Below the pieces are notes generated by a model. It ran no database searches. It had not been told where the DNA came from and was given only the letters and a program-made list of their open reading frames with translations. Positions 37,413-49,164 of a DNA stretch of 64,000 nucleotides are shown here, piece by piece. The DNA is taken from NCBI RefSeq assembly GCF_020552705.1, contig NZ_JAJBZG010000002.1:496001-560000 (forward strand). The letters are read 5' to 3'. The number at the start of each line of letters is the position of its first letter. The first letter of the stretch is position 1. The position numbers and the translations under genes were made by a program. This DNA is from Christiangramia sediminis (GTDB lineage: Bacteria; Bacteroidota; Bacteroidia; Flavobacteriales; Flavobacteriaceae).

Positions 37413-39680
37413 TTAAGCTGCGTTTTGCTTCTTGATAAGGTTAAGTGCTGAACCGTGCTTATACCACTCAATTTGAGGCTGGTTATAAGTATGATTAGCC
37501 TTAATAGTATCCTTACTACCATCAGCATGGACGATCTCTATCGTTAACGGTGTATCTGGAGCAAAATTCTCAAGATCTACAAAATTGAAGGTATCATCTT
37601 CCTGGATAAGATCGTAATCGTTCTCATTCGCGAAAGTAAGACCTAACATTCCCTGTTTCTTAAGGTTAGTTTCGTGGATACGAGCGAAAGATTTTACCAA
37701 TACCACCTTAACACCTAAGTGTCTTGGCTCCATTGCCGCATGTTCTCTAGAAGAACCTTCCCCGTAATTATGATCTCCCACTACTACCGTTGGAATTCCT
37801 TCTTTCTTGTATTCTCTCTGTACTGCTGGCACACCATCGTACTCCCCAGTCATTTGATTCTTAACAAAGTTTGATTTCTTGTTATAAGCATTTATAGCTC
37901 CAATCAAACAGTTGTTTGAGATATTATCTAAATGACCTCGGTAACGTAACCATGGTCCTGCCATAGAAATATGGTCTGTAGTACATTTACCCCAGGCTTT
38001 AATAAGCAATTTAGCTCCGGTTAGGTTTTTACCATCCCATGGCTCAAATGGAGTTAATAACTGAAGTCTTTCACTGTCTTCAGCTACTTTTACTTCAACA
38101 CTGCTTCCATCTTCATTTGGAGCAACATATCCAGCATCTTCTACTGCGAAACCTTTGGTAGGAAGTTCAATTCCCTGTGGTTCGTCTAACATCACTTCTT
38201 CACCATCCTCGTTCATCAATTTGTCACGAGTCGGGTCAAAATCAAGACGTCCGGAAATTGCAATTGCTGCAACCATTTCTGGTGAACCTACAAAGGCGTG
38301 TGTATTTGGATTCCCATCTGCACGCTTAGAAAAGTTACGGTTAAAAGAATGCACGATCGTATTCTTCTCCTCCCCTTTTCTGTCTGAACGATCCCACTGA
38401 CCTATACATGGTCCACAGGCATTCGTAAAGATTGTCGCATCAAGATCTTCAAAGATCTGAAGCAATCCATCTCTTTCTGCTGTAAACCTAATTTGCTCAG
38501 ATCCCGGGTTAATTCCGAAATCAGATTTTGCTTTTACTTTTTTATCTACTGCCTGTTTGGCAATAGAAGCTGCCCTGGTCAAATCTTCATAAGAAGAGTT
38601 TGTACAGGAACCAATAAGACCCCAATCTACATTAATTGGCCAGTCGTGTTCCTTAGCTTTTTTACTCATTTCAGAAATAGGAGTAGCAAGATCTGGAGTA
38701 AACGGCCCGTTAAGGTGAGGCTTCAATTCATCTAAATTGATCTCGATCAATTCATCAAAATATTGCTCTGGATTTGCATAAACCTCATCATCACCAGTTA
38801 AGTGCTCACGTACTTCATTTGCTGCATCGGCAACATCTGCACGATTTGTAGCTCTTAAATAACGCTCCATAGAGTCGTCATAACCAAAAGTTGAAGTAGT
38901 TGCACCAACTTCAGCTCCCATATTACAGATAGTACCTTTACCTGTACAGGAAAGATTACGTGCACCTTCACCAAAATATTCAATAATAGCGCCTGTTCCA
39001 CCTTTTACAGTTAGGATACCGGCTACTTTAAGAATTACATCTTTCGAAGAAGTCCAACCAGAAAGTTTTCCGGTTAATTTAACTCCAATAAGTTTCGGGA
39101 ATTTAAGCTCCCATGGCATCCCTGCCATTACATCAACAGCATCTGCTCCACCAACACCAATGGCTACCATTCCCAATCCACCTGCATTCACAGTATGAGA
39201 ATCTGTACCAATCATCATTCCTCCAGGGAAAGCATAGTTTTCCAGAACTACCTGGTGAATAATACCTGCACCCGGCTTCCAGAATCCAATTCCGTATTTA
39301 TTTGATACTGATTCCAGAAAATCGAAAACTTCACTACTACTTTTATTAGCAGATTGTAGATCTATCGCAGCTCCCATTTTCGCCTGAATGAGGTGATCAC
39401 AGTGAACAGTGGTAGGAACAGCAACCTGCTTCTTACCAGCCTGCATGAATTGCAATAATGCCATTTGTGCCGTCGCATCCTGACAGGCAATTCTATCTGG
39501 TGAAAATTCAACATAATCCTTTCCTCTGGTGTAAGCATCTTTCGCTGCTCCGTCCCATAAGTGAGAATAAAGGATCTTTTCTGAAAGTGTCAAAGGCTTA
39601 CCAACAACTTCACGCGCAGTATTTACACGTTCTGCCATTTGGCTATACACCTTTTTAATCATATCAATATCGTATGCCAT
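37413..39680 (-). CDS. Aconitate hydratase
   Basis: 755-residue aconitase of the mitochondrial type (citrate to isocitrate in the TCA cycle). The cluster cysteines lie in [11 protein letters not shown] (about residue 360) and [12 protein letters not shown] (about 425-436). The C-terminal swivel domain has [20 protein letters not shown] with the catalytic Ser. Start ATG 39680. A TATTTTTG element lies upstream on the minus strand. Stands alone with its own terminator. Confidence 0.96.
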   Translation of the reverse strand: MAYDIDMIKKVYSQMAERVNTAREVVGKPLTLSEKILYSHLWDGAAKDAYTRGKDYVEFSPDRIACQDATAQMALLQFMQAGKKQVAVPTTVHCDHLIQAKMGAAIDLQSANKSSSEVFDFLESVSNKYGIGFWKPGAGIIHQVVLENYAFPGGMMIGTDSHTVNAGGLGMVAIGVGGADAVDVMAGMPWELKFPKLIGVKLTGKLSGWTSSKDVILKVAGILTVKGGTGAIIEYFGEGARNLSCTGKGTICNMGAEVGATTSTFGYDDSMERYLRATNRADVADAANEVREHLTGDDEVYANPEQYFDELIEINLDELKPHLNGPFTPDLATPISEMSKKAKEHDWPINVDWGLIGSCTNSSYEDLTRAASIAKQAVDKKVKAKSDFGINPGSEQIRFTAERDGLLQIFEDLDATIFTNACGPCIGQWDRSDRKGEEKNTIVHSFNRNFSKRADGNPNTHAFVGSPEMVAAIAISGRLDFDPTRDKLMNEDGEEVMLDEPQGIELPTKGFAVEDAGYVAPNEDGSSVEVKVAEDSERLQLLTPFEPWDGKNLTGAKLLIKAWGKCTTDHISMAGPWLRYRGHLDNISNNCLIGAINAYNKKSNFVKNQMTGEYDGVPAVQREYKKEGIPTVVVGDHNYGEGSSREHAAMEPRHLGVKVVLVKSFARIHETNLKKQGMLGLTFANENDYDLIQEDDTFNFVDLENFAPDTPLTIEIVHADGSKDTIKANHTYNQPQIEWYKHGSALNLIKKQNAA

Positions 39681-39713
39681 ATTCTGTTTAATTTATGTTC
39701 TAAAAAAGTCTTG

Positions 39714-39721
39714 CAAAAATA
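39714..39721 (-). promoter_or_regulatory. Possible -7 element of the aconitase gene
   Basis: Minus strand TATTTTTG (TAnnTTTG type), 33 bases before the ATG; no clear -33 TTG. Confidence 0.4.
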
Positions 39722-39856
39722 GGGATTTTAAAGGGATTTTGAAAATTAGAAGCAATACTCAGAAATTAGTATAAATATTTTCTGAAATTATAATTTTCAC
39801 CTCTAAAAATTCAGTAAAAAACAATTTAAGGGTGTAAAATTGAGAATTTGGTAATT

Positions 39857-40177
39857 TTATTTAAATCTACGACCAGATTTAAATTTATTCTCCTCTAAAT
39901 GAATCAGGTTTTTTCTTCTGAAAATATATACTATCGGAGCGAAAAATGGAAGGAAAATCATTGACAGGATCCAGAAGGTTTTATCTCGAATTTCGTTTCT
40001 GATCATATCCATTAAAATTATAAGCCAGAAGATAAACAGAATAATATTGGAAGTCCAGATCATTACTTCGCTACCTGTTTCACCCAGGTTTAAAACATTT
40101 GCAAAGAAAGAAGCTCCCCACAACAGATAAAAAATAACGCTAACAAAAATCTTATAACGTAGTATAAATTGAATCAA
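39857..40177 (-). CDS. Small membrane protein after moxR, function unknown
   Basis: 106-residue membrane protein with helices at about residues 7-30 and 40-60 and a third near 70-88, ending in a basic tail. The region IILFIFWLIILMDMIRNEIR through FFAPIVYIFRRKN resembles the PLD N-terminal membrane domain. I place the start at TTG 40177, one base after the moxR stop; an in-frame ATG at 40285 would overlap moxR by about 107 bases and gives an unlikely basic extension. Function unknown. Confidence 0.5.
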   Translation of the reverse strand: MIQFILRYKIFVSVIFYLLWGASFFANVLNLGETGSEVMIWTSNIILFIFWLIILMDMIRNEIRDKTFWILSMIFLPFFAPIVYIFRRKNLIHLEENKFKSGRRFK

Positions 40178-40178
40178 A

Positions 40179-41129
40179 CTAAAATAGTTTTTTAATAAGC
40201 TCCTCTTCTGTGATTCCTTCTGCCTCTGCTTTGTAGTTTTTAATAATTCTATGACGAAGTATCCCAAATGATACCGCCTGAACATCTTCTATATCTGGTG
40301 AGAATTTACCGTTAACCGCAGCATGCGTTTTTGCAGCCATAATAAGGTTTTGAGAAGCTCTTGGCCCTGCTCCCCAATCAACATAATTTTTTATAAGATC
40401 TGGCGCTCCATTTAAAGGCCTGGTTTTACCTACCAATCTTACCGCATATTCCACAACATTATCAGGAACAGGAATTCTCCTGATTACATGTTGAATATCT
40501 GAAATTTCCTGCGCAGTGAATAAAGCATTTACTTGCTGCGGTTCATCTGAAGTGGTTGCTTTTACTACATCTACTTCCTCCTGAAAGCTTGGGTAATCCA
40601 GATTGATAGCAAACATGAACCGGTCTAATTGAGCTTCAGGCAAGGGATAGGTTCCCTCCTGCTCTATGGGATTCTGCGTAGCCAGCACAAAATAAGGAAG
40701 ATCTAACTTATAATGATGCCCTGCCACTGTTACCGCTCTTTCCTGCATGGCTTCCAATAGAGCTGCCTGGGTTTTAGGCGGAGTTCTGTTGATCTCATCT
40801 GCCAGAAGAATATTGGTAAAAATGGGACCCTTTATAAATTTAAATTTTCTGTTCTCATCCAGAATTTCAGAACCAAGAATATCACTCGGCATCAAATCTG
40901 GGGTAAACTGAATCCTTTTAAAATTTAAACCCAGGGCCTGGGCAATAGTATTAACCATCAGGGTCTTCGCCAGGCCAGGAACTCCAATTAATAATGAATG
41001 ACCACCGGAGAAAATGGATAACAGGATCTGGTTTACTACCTCATCCTGACCTACGATAACCTTCGCGATCTCTCTTTTAAGTTCGAGATGTTTATCTACC
41101 AGTTTTTCTACCAATGCAACGTCAGACAT
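40179..41129 (-). CDS. MoxR-type AAA+ ATPase
   Basis: 316-residue AAA+ chaperone-like ATPase. Walker A IGVPGLAKTLMVNT (about residue 44), Walker B ILLADEINRTPP (about 108), sensor 1 VLATQNPIEQEGTYPLPEAQ (about 150). MoxR proteins help mature metal-dependent or vWA-domain partners, often encoded next to Bat/DUF58 genes; none of these is adjacent here. Start ATG 41129, eight bases after the SurA-like gene. Confidence 0.92.
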   Translation of the reverse strand: MSDVALVEKLVDKHLELKREIAKVIVGQDEVVNQILLSIFSGGHSLLIGVPGLAKTLMVNTIAQALGLNFKRIQFTPDLMPSDILGSEILDENRKFKFIKGPIFTNILLADEINRTPPKTQAALLEAMQERAVTVAGHHYKLDLPYFVLATQNPIEQEGTYPLPEAQLDRFMFAINLDYPSFQEEVDVVKATTSDEPQQVNALFTAQEISDIQHVIRRIPVPDNVVEYAVRLVGKTRPLNGAPDLIKNYVDWGAGPRASQNLIMAAKTHAAVNGKFSPDIEDVQAVSFGILRHRIIKNYKAEAEGITEEELIKKLF

Positions 41130-41137
41130 ATATTAAT

Positions 41138-42571
41138 TTAATTTTTTACCCAATCACTAGTGTATTCACAGTCACGGTATTTACCATTTACCTTTACATA
41201 AGTATCATTTATTTTCTCTGTTTGCCATTCTTCAATAGCCTCCAACTGCTTATCTCTAAGTGCAAGTTCCTTTATTTTCAGATAATCTGTGGCATAATCT
41301 GCTTCATGCTCTTCTATCTTTTTAGTCACTTTTATGATCTTAAACTGAGGTCTTCCTGTTCTGTCTTTTTGTGTAAGAACTAAAGAAACATCTCCTTCAT
41401 CAAGTTCTTCAACCTGTTTGAATAATTCAGGATCGATTTTCGTCAATTCAAATCTGGTATCCCCGGTTCTTGGATTTATAAGTTTCCCACCGTCATTCTT
41501 TGTTTCTTCCTCATCTGAAGCTTCTCTCGCTGCGGCAGCAAATTCTATATCTCCGGCAACTATTTTACTTCTCAAGGTATCTATCTCTTTTCTTGCAGCT
41601 TCTACAGAAGCATTGGTAACATCAGGAATTAGAATAATATGTCTTAATTCTACTGTTTGCCCTCTAATTTTATCAACCTGAATGATATGATAACCAAATT
41701 CAGTTTCAAAAGGATCACTTATCTCACCTTCCTGAAGACTAAAGGCTACATCTTTAAATTCCTTTACAAATGCGTCTTTACGAGTAAGGGTAATTCTCCC
41801 TCCGTCTGAAGCATTTCCGGGATCTTGAGAGTATAGCACCGCTTTGGTTGCAAAGCTTGCTCCGTTTTCCAGAATATCGGCTTTAAATTCGTTTAATCTG
41901 TCAATTACTTTTTGTTTTTCAGATTCAGGGATTTCCGGTTCAATTACTATTTGAGATAACTCAACCTCGGTACCAAACATTGGTTTTTCATCCATGTTCA
42001 CATAATACTGCCTTACCTCTTCGGGAGTCACTTCTATTTCTTCAATGATCTTTTGCTGCATTCTTTGAGCCAGCTGCCTCTGCTTGGTTAGCTGAAAGAT
42101 CTCATCTCTAAGTGCAGCTTCGCTTTCTTTCTTATAGAATTCAAGAACTTTTTCCATGGAACCGGCCTGTTGAGCGAGTCCCTGAATTTGCTGATCTACT
42201 ACTCCATTTATTTGAGAATCGGGAATAATGATACTATCCTGAATGGCATGGTGGGCATAAAGTTTGTTTTCCATTAAAGACCCGGCAAGGTTACAATCGG
42301 TCACTTCCGCAGTAGACATTCCCTGGCTTTGCATGTCTTTATACATAAGATCTATATCACTGTCCAGAATTATATATTCACCAATAACCGCAGCAATCCC
42401 ATCAACTTTCATTCTTTGAGAGCCTTGTTTGGTTACATCTTCCTTCTTCACCTCAGCATCTGGCTGTATAGAAGTACTATCTGTAACGATCACTTCCTGC
42501 GCATTGGCATAAGAAGATAGCAGCACAGAAGCCGCGACTAAAACAGATTTAATTGTAAATTTCAAATTCAT
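41138..42571 (-). CDS. Periplasmic SurA-like peptidyl-prolyl isomerase
   Basis: 477-residue periplasmic chaperone with a signal peptide (MNLKFTIKSVLVAASVLL, cleavage after YANAQ). An N-terminal SurA-type helical domain is followed by two parvulin domains (about residues 175-270 and 280-385); the first ends EFGYHIIQVDKIRGQTVEL. Folds outer-membrane proteins. Start taken at ATG 42571, which overlaps the end of the upstream PpiC-like gene by 23 bases, so the two are translated together. Confidence 0.9.
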   Translation of the reverse strand: MNLKFTIKSVLVAASVLLSSYANAQEVIVTDSTSIQPDAEVKKEDVTKQGSQRMKVDGIAAVIGEYIILDSDIDLMYKDMQSQGMSTAEVTDCNLAGSLMENKLYAHHAIQDSIIIPDSQINGVVDQQIQGLAQQAGSMEKVLEFYKKESEAALRDEIFQLTKQRQLAQRMQQKIIEEIEVTPEEVRQYYVNMDEKPMFGTEVELSQIVIEPEIPESEKQKVIDRLNEFKADILENGASFATKAVLYSQDPGNASDGGRITLTRKDAFVKEFKDVAFSLQEGEISDPFETEFGYHIIQVDKIRGQTVELRHIILIPDVTNASVEAARKEIDTLRSKIVAGDIEFAAAAREASDEEETKNDGGKLINPRTGDTRFELTKIDPELFKQVEELDEGDVSLVLTQKDRTGRPQFKIIKVTKKIEEHEADYATDYLKIKELALRDKQLEAIEEWQTEKINDTYVKVNGKYRDCEYTSDWVKN

Positions 42572-43427
42572 TATTCTTAATTGCATCTTTAGTAATATCT
42601 TTTTCTAATTCTTTAATCAACGCCTGCTTTCGCTTGTTCAGCAAAATTTCGCGTATAGTTGCCGAAGCATATTCAAGTGGAGCCTGCTCATTTCGGCTTA
42701 AAACATCATTTACGTATACAAGATACACATTTAGTGAATCCTGCAATTCCATAAAATTAGATTTCTTAAGCAAGCTGGCCCTGTCTTCTACTGAAAGTGG
42801 ACCAATTTTATTATAAACCGATTTGGTTTTTACCCAAACCGAATCATTCAGGGAATAATTCTTAAACTGTAAAGCTATATCAATTAAATCCTGCTGATCC
42901 TTTTCATTGAATCGCCTGAACTTTGTTTTTAGTTCATCTAAATTATTACTATTCTTAGCCAGGTTGATATATCTTAGTTTTACCAGATCTTCATTCAGGA
43001 TAAAGTTCTCCTTATTTTGGGCATAATAATCTTCTATTTCTGCCTTATTCAATGAAGTATCCAAATCCCGGGAAACCACAGCTTCTGTATAGGCATTAGT
43101 ATACAACTCATTCCTGTAATTGCTTACCAGGTCACTGAATTCCTTCTGCTGAGATTCTGGTAAATTTAACTCTGCGCGATCTATTAATAACTGTTGGGTT
43201 GCCCAGCGGGTTATATAATTAGAAACAATTATTGAACTGTCTTCAGGAGAAGTATCTTCATTTATCAATGAGGCGATATCTTCTTCGTAAAGATAAGAAT
43301 CATTAACTCTTACTACTACCGTACGATCTTCTGAGGGTTCAAAATAATCACAAGCTTGCGTTAGTAGCGCGGCAAAACCTAAAAAAAATCCAAGAAAATA
43401 TTTCTTCAAAATCAACTTTTTTAGCAT
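42549..43427 (-). CDS. PpiC/SurA-like lipoprotein
   Basis: 292-residue lipoprotein (lipobox LLTQACDY, Cys about 26) resembling the N-terminal and linker parts of SurA-type chaperones, with no clear parvulin catalytic domain. It is probably a noncatalytic partner of the SurA-like protein encoded next, with which it overlaps. Start at ATG 43427; a GTG one codon earlier is possible. Confidence 0.75.
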   Translation of the reverse strand: MLKKLILKKYFLGFFLGFAALLTQACDYFEPSEDRTVVVRVNDSYLYEEDIASLINEDTSPEDSSIIVSNYITRWATQQLLIDRAELNLPESQQKEFSDLVSNYRNELYTNAYTEAVVSRDLDTSLNKAEIEDYYAQNKENFILNEDLVKLRYINLAKNSNNLDELKTKFRRFNEKDQQDLIDIALQFKNYSLNDSVWVKTKSVYNKIGPLSVEDRASLLKKSNFMELQDSLNVYLVYVNDVLSRNEQAPLEYASATIREILLNKRKQALIKELEKDITKDAIKNNEFEIYN

Positions 43428-43605
43428 CACTCAATTTGAATGCCAGAAGAGACTTTCTAATTAACAAAAGTCTTCACCGGCGCAAAAATAAGAATTAGTT
43501 AAGGTTCTGCAAGCTAAAGGCATAACGAAAAGCAGCGATTTAAATTATAAATTTCAGAAATATTTATTTCTGTCATATCTTTAATAAACAACAAACCAGC
43601 TAGTT

Positions 43606-44058
43606 ATGAAATATCAACAGGAAATCAGCATTAATAGACCCCGAAATGAAGTAGTAGAAAAGTTTTCAGATCCCGATAATCTCGAACATTGGCAGCGTGG
43701 GTTTATTTTTATGAAACCTATAAATGGAAAGTTGGGTGCTGAAGGTTCTCAAAATCTTTTAAAGTATGAAATGGGAAAACGAGAGATAGAAATGACTGAA
43801 ACTATCCTCAAGAACGATCTACCTAAAGAATACAGCGCTACCTATGAAGCTAAGGGAGTTTATAATTTCCAGATAAACAGATTTAATGAAACGCCGGAAA
43901 ACGCAACTATCTGGATCACTGATAATGAATTTAAGTTTAGTGGATTCATGAAACTTTTTGGCTGGTTTATGCCCGGCGCATTTAAAAAACAGTCCTGGAA
44001 ATACATGGAAGATTTTAAAGCCTTTGTAGAAGATGGGAAAAGTGTGAAGAACGAGTAA
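43606..44058 (+). CDS. SRPBCC-fold (START/AHSA1-like) protein
   Basis: 150-residue protein with the SRPBCC ligand-binding fold: an opening MKYQQEISINRPRNEVVEKF, a central strand region, and a C-terminal amphipathic helix ending FKKQSWKYMEDFKAFVEDG. Binds hydrophobic ligands in relatives; the ligand here is unknown. Start ATG 43606. Stands alone between the PPIase operon and ompH. Confidence 0.8.
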   Translation: MKYQQEISINRPRNEVVEKFSDPDNLEHWQRGFIFMKPINGKLGAEGSQNLLKYEMGKREIEMTETILKNDLPKEYSATYEAKGVYNFQINRFNETPENATIWITDNEFKFSGFMKLFGWFMPGAFKKQSWKYMEDFKAFVEDGKSVKNE

Positions 44059-44103
44059 TTTCTATTTTAAAATAAAAATCTAGTTATATTTTACTCAGCC
44101 TGT

Positions 44104-44111
44104 TATATTTG
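44104..44111 (+). promoter_or_regulatory. Predicted -7 element of ompH/skp
   Basis: TATATTTG (TAnnTTTG), 17 bases before the ATG, giving a very short leader. Confidence 0.55.
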
Positions 44112-44128
44112 CGAAAAAATAACACATA

Positions 44129-44671
44129 ATGAGACAAGTAATTTTAGGAATTTTATTAATGTTTATTGCATTTTCAGGAAATGCCCAATCTAAGATCGGT
44201 ACTATAGATGCTGATTATATTCTATCACAAATGCCTGAAAATACCGAAGTGAACAAAAGCCTCGAAACATATAATACCGAGCTTCAGGGAGACCTTAAAG
44301 CAAACATTCAGGAATATGAAACTTTGGTAAAAGACTATCAGGATACTAATGAAGATCTTGACGAAGAAGCAAGAAAAGAAAAAGAGACCAAGATCATAGA
44401 ACTGGAAAATGACATTAAAAGTTTCCGTCAGAAAGCTTCTGTAATGATGCAGGTTAAACGTAATGAATTAACCGGTCCTTTGTATCAAAAAATTGATAAA
44501 GCCATGCAGGAAGTAATAGCTGCAGAAGGTTTTACTCAAATATTTCTTTCAGGAGCCACCGGGCTGGCCTTCTCAAGAGCTGAAGATGATATTACTTTAA
44601 AGGTAATGGATAAATTAGGTATTCAACCTAAGGAGCCACAGCCTGCTGCTGAAAACACCGTAGAGAATTAA
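44129..44671 (+). CDS. OmpH/Skp periplasmic chaperone
   Basis: 180-residue Skp-family protein with a signal peptide (ending FSGNAQ), a starting strand SKIGTIDADYILSQMPE, a long alpha-helical coiled coil (about residues 45-120) and the closing strand region FTQIFLSGATGLAFSRAEDD. Trimeric Skp holds unfolded outer-membrane proteins. Start ATG 44129. Terminator downstream. Fits the neighbouring SurA-like genes in envelope biogenesis. Confidence 0.92.
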   Translation: MRQVILGILLMFIAFSGNAQSKIGTIDADYILSQMPENTEVNKSLETYNTELQGDLKANIQEYETLVKDYQDTNEDLDEEARKEKETKIIELENDIKSFRQKASVMMQVKRNELTGPLYQKIDKAMQEVIAAEGFTQIFLSGATGLAFSRAEDDITLKVMDKLGIQPKEPQPAAENTVEN

Positions 44672-44690
44672 AACCAAAATTTTAGTCAAT

Positions 44691-44720
44691 AAAAAAACCC
44701 ACAAAATGTGGGTTTTTTTT
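44691..44720. terminator. Bidirectional terminator between ompH and guaB
   Basis: A-run, CCCAC, five-base loop, GTGGG, T8. Serves convergent ompH (plus) and guaB (minus). Confidence 0.92.
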
Positions 44721-44736
44721 ATATCTACTTTACTTG

Positions 44737-46275
<1,539 letters not shown>

Positions 46276-46453
46276 TTAACTGAATATAAACCCAAGCTTA
46301 TACTTTCTTATGCTCTTAAATAGCCTATTATAAAGAGACTTATGAAGCTTAGAATATCTCAAAATAATTTTCAAACCACTGATCTAAAACTATTTATATT
46401 GTTTCTTAAAAGTCCCTATCGTAAATTTAAATACATCAAAAAAAAACAAGCTC

Positions 46454-46696
46454 ATGAGTATTAGATTAGGAAACAGCTGTATAAATTGTGAAAGGTTCAA
46501 AAACAATTTTTGTCTCAAACACGAAACCAGTGTGGGCTATCAACATACCTGTGATAGCTTTAAAATGAAAGCAGCTATTAAAAATGAACCAAACTGCCTG
46601 AATTGTAGCCGATATAATTCTCCCACCTGTGCAAATCCTCAGAAAGCCGCGCCGGGAATGCTTTGCAACCACTGGGCCCCACAGGCAACAGCCTGA
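46454..46696 (+). CDS. Small protein with two matching cysteine clusters, function unknown
   Basis: 80-residue cytoplasmic protein made of two similar halves, each a four-cysteine motif C-x2-C-x7-C-x(11-12)-C: CINCERF...C...CDSF (residues 9-36) and CLNCSRYNSPTC...CNHW (residues 48-74). Likely binds two zinc ions or another metal. I do not recognise the family. Start ATG 46454. Stop is two bases before the end of the convergent TonB-dependent receptor gene. Confidence 0.7.
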   Translation: MSIRLGNSCINCERFKNNFCLKHETSVGYQHTCDSFKMKAAIKNEPNCLNCSRYNSPTCANPQKAAPGMLCNHWAPQATA

Positions 46697-46698
46697 TT

Positions 46699-49164
46699 CT
46701 AAAGTTTAATTTGTACAGTAGCATACCATGTAATTGGCTGCGCCGGAATAATTCCCGGTCCGGGATAACCTGTAGCTCTTCTGGTGAAATAGGAATTATT
46801 GAGAAGGTTGTTTATTCCTGCTTCTAGCCTAAATCTTCCAAAACTATAAGAGGATGAAAAATCAACAATTCCATAAGAAGGTACCGCACCTTGAATTCCA
46901 CGATTGTTTTCATTTTTTAGTTGAGGTGCATTTGTAGCATCGGTGAATTGTTCACTCAAATAAGTATATTGTAAACCGGCGAGGAAGTTCTTATAACCAA
47001 AATTAAGCCCGGTTTTTAAATTCACTGCAGGAATAAATTCAACTTCATTTCCTTTTACGTTCACTTCTTCAGAAGCTACATATTCAGACCTGGTGAATGC
47101 TGCATTCACAAAAACACTTAACCTGTAGTTTTCCGCAGCACTAAAGAATGAGTTTCTTAAGTTCCATTCGGCAAAAGTTTCCAGGCCATAGATAAATGCA
47201 TCCCCAATATTACCTCGAAATCTTACCAGCCTCCCGGTTTCTTTAAGCTCACCTTCTGCATTTACACGCTCTTCTGGTTTCAGTGTCTCTCCAATCCTGT
47301 CATTATACCTTAAAGCAAAAACGCTGGCGTCATAAGAAAGAAAATCCTTAAGCCGACCTCTAATTCCCAGATCTGAAGTAAAGCCTTCCTCGTCATTAAT
47401 ATTAGGATCTACCTGGAAACTTGGATTTACCACTCGAATATCGTTAAATGTTACCGATCGATAATTCTGAGAGAAATTAGCATACAATTCATTAGAGGCA
47501 TTTAAATTATAACTACTTCCTACTCCTAAAAGAACAAAGCTTCTTTCAAATTGACGATCATCCTCAAGAGTCTCATTCAGTAAGGTATTCTGGGCATTAT
47601 CCTTTACTATGTTCTTATAGAATCCGTCTGACTGAGTATTAATATACTCAAATCTAAAACCCGGAGTTACTGAAAAGTTATTAGTAATATTGAATATGTT
47701 TTCCCCAAAGAACGCAAGGTTCTTATTTGGGAATTCAAATTTTGATTGTCTTTCGTAATTTGGAAAACTTTCCAGTGCAAAATCAAAATCAGGATCTGCC
47801 GAAATACTTCCGGGCCCTTGCTGCTGTTCGTTATAAGCCTGGTAATATTTACTTCCTAATAATAAGACTGATTCCTCCCCGAACAAATCATATCTGGTAA
47901 GTACTCTTGCTTCTGCTCCCCAATTAGAAAAATCGTCTACTAACAATTCTCTTGGTTCTTCCAGATCATCAGAAAGAGCAACTCTATTTTGCCTGAAACC
48001 TAAAGCTTTTCTGGTCGCATTTAAACCGAAGACATTTAAGCTAAGATCCGTCTTGTCAGAAAGTTTATGTTCCAGTTTTAAAGCAAAAAGATTCCAGTTC
48101 ACATCAAACCAGTTTCGCTCTCTGTTACTAAAATCCGGATCTTTATAAAACTGACTATCGGTTAAACCTCCCGGTTGCTGAGCCAAATAATCCAGATACG
48201 TGTATTCTAAACTGATATTAGTCCTGTCATTAAATTTCCATCCTAAATGCGCAAAGGCATTATGGGAATCATATTGTGAATTTGGACGGAAACCTTTTCC
48301 TCCCTTATAATTATAGTAGGTATAGTAACTAAATTTACCAACCGTCCCACTCAGACTATTGAAGCTGGTAAAAAGATCGTAGGATCCTACCGATTGTCTT
48401 GAGATCAATTCGATCTTTTTATCTTCAACCGGTTCTTTAAATCTAAAATTGATTAGCCCGCCGAACTGAGTTCCATATTGCAGGGAAGCTGCCCCACGAA
48501 CCACCTGAATTTCTCGAAGCGCTTCCGGCGGTGGCGTATAATAACTCTCAGGGTAACCCAATACGTCTGCAGAAATATCATAACCATTCTGTCGCGTATT
48601 GAAGTTCTGCGTTCTATTAGGATCAAGTCCCCGACCTCCAATATTCAATTGCAAGCCCGCATCCCCATTATCGTAAATATTTAAACCAACTACCTGACTG
48701 TAGATCTGCCTGGCATTATTGGCAGCCAGGTTTCCGGAAACTTTATCCAGTAAAACCACCTCGCTCTTTTTTCCGGCATAGATGGCGGTTCCCTCCACTT
48801 TTCGAAGTTTACGAAGTGCAAAAAGTTGCTCCCTTCTATCGGTGATCATCACTTCGCTCAAACTTTCTGCTAGAGGTGATAACTGAAAATTTTCAATGGT
48901 ATTTTGATCCAGTAAAACTTCCCTTTCCAGGATTTCATACTCATAACTAAAAACTGCAAATACATAGGAGCCTTCTTCGAGACCGGTAATTTCAAATTCA
49001 CCATTCTCATTTGCAACGACAAGCTTACCGGTTGTTTTATTCCAAATCTCGGCATTAGCAACAGGTTTGCCAGATTCTGAAGAAGTAACTTTCCCGCTTA
49101 ATGAATACTGTGCATTCATAAACAGGCTGAAAAAGAAAAATACACTAAAGACCTTTAATCTCAT
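46699..49164 (-). CDS. TonB-dependent outer-membrane receptor (FecA-like)
   Basis: 821-residue receptor. Signal peptide (ending LFMNAQ), a CarboxypepD-regulatory-like domain (residues about 22-100), a plug (about 125-240 with LNIGGRGLDPNRTQNFNTR and VVRGAASLQYGTQFGGLINF), and a 22-strand barrel ending TWYATVQIKL. Resembles ferric dicitrate-type receptors. Start at ATG 49164, overlapping the end of the HTTM gene by 20 bases; last gene of the operon that begins with DUF4856. Iron substrate is inferred from the imelysin neighbour. Confidence 0.92.
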   Translation of the reverse strand: MRLKVFSVFFFFSLFMNAQYSLSGKVTSSESGKPVANAEIWNKTTGKLVVANENGEFEITGLEEGSYVFAVFSYEYEILEREVLLDQNTIENFQLSPLAESLSEVMITDRREQLFALRKLRKVEGTAIYAGKKSEVVLLDKVSGNLAANNARQIYSQVVGLNIYDNGDAGLQLNIGGRGLDPNRTQNFNTRQNGYDISADVLGYPESYYTPPPEALREIQVVRGAASLQYGTQFGGLINFRFKEPVEDKKIELISRQSVGSYDLFTSFNSLSGTVGKFSYYTYYNYKGGKGFRPNSQYDSHNAFAHLGWKFNDRTNISLEYTYLDYLAQQPGGLTDSQFYKDPDFSNRERNWFDVNWNLFALKLEHKLSDKTDLSLNVFGLNATRKALGFRQNRVALSDDLEEPRELLVDDFSNWGAEARVLTRYDLFGEESVLLLGSKYYQAYNEQQQGPGSISADPDFDFALESFPNYERQSKFEFPNKNLAFFGENIFNITNNFSVTPGFRFEYINTQSDGFYKNIVKDNAQNTLLNETLEDDRQFERSFVLLGVGSSYNLNASNELYANFSQNYRSVTFNDIRVVNPSFQVDPNINDEEGFTSDLGIRGRLKDFLSYDASVFALRYNDRIGETLKPEERVNAEGELKETGRLVRFRGNIGDAFIYGLETFAEWNLRNSFFSAAENYRLSVFVNAAFTRSEYVASEEVNVKGNEVEFIPAVNLKTGLNFGYKNFLAGLQYTYLSEQFTDATNAPQLKNENNRGIQGAVPSYGIVDFSSSYSFGRFRLEAGINNLLNNSYFTRRATGYPGPGIIPAQPITWYATVQIKL

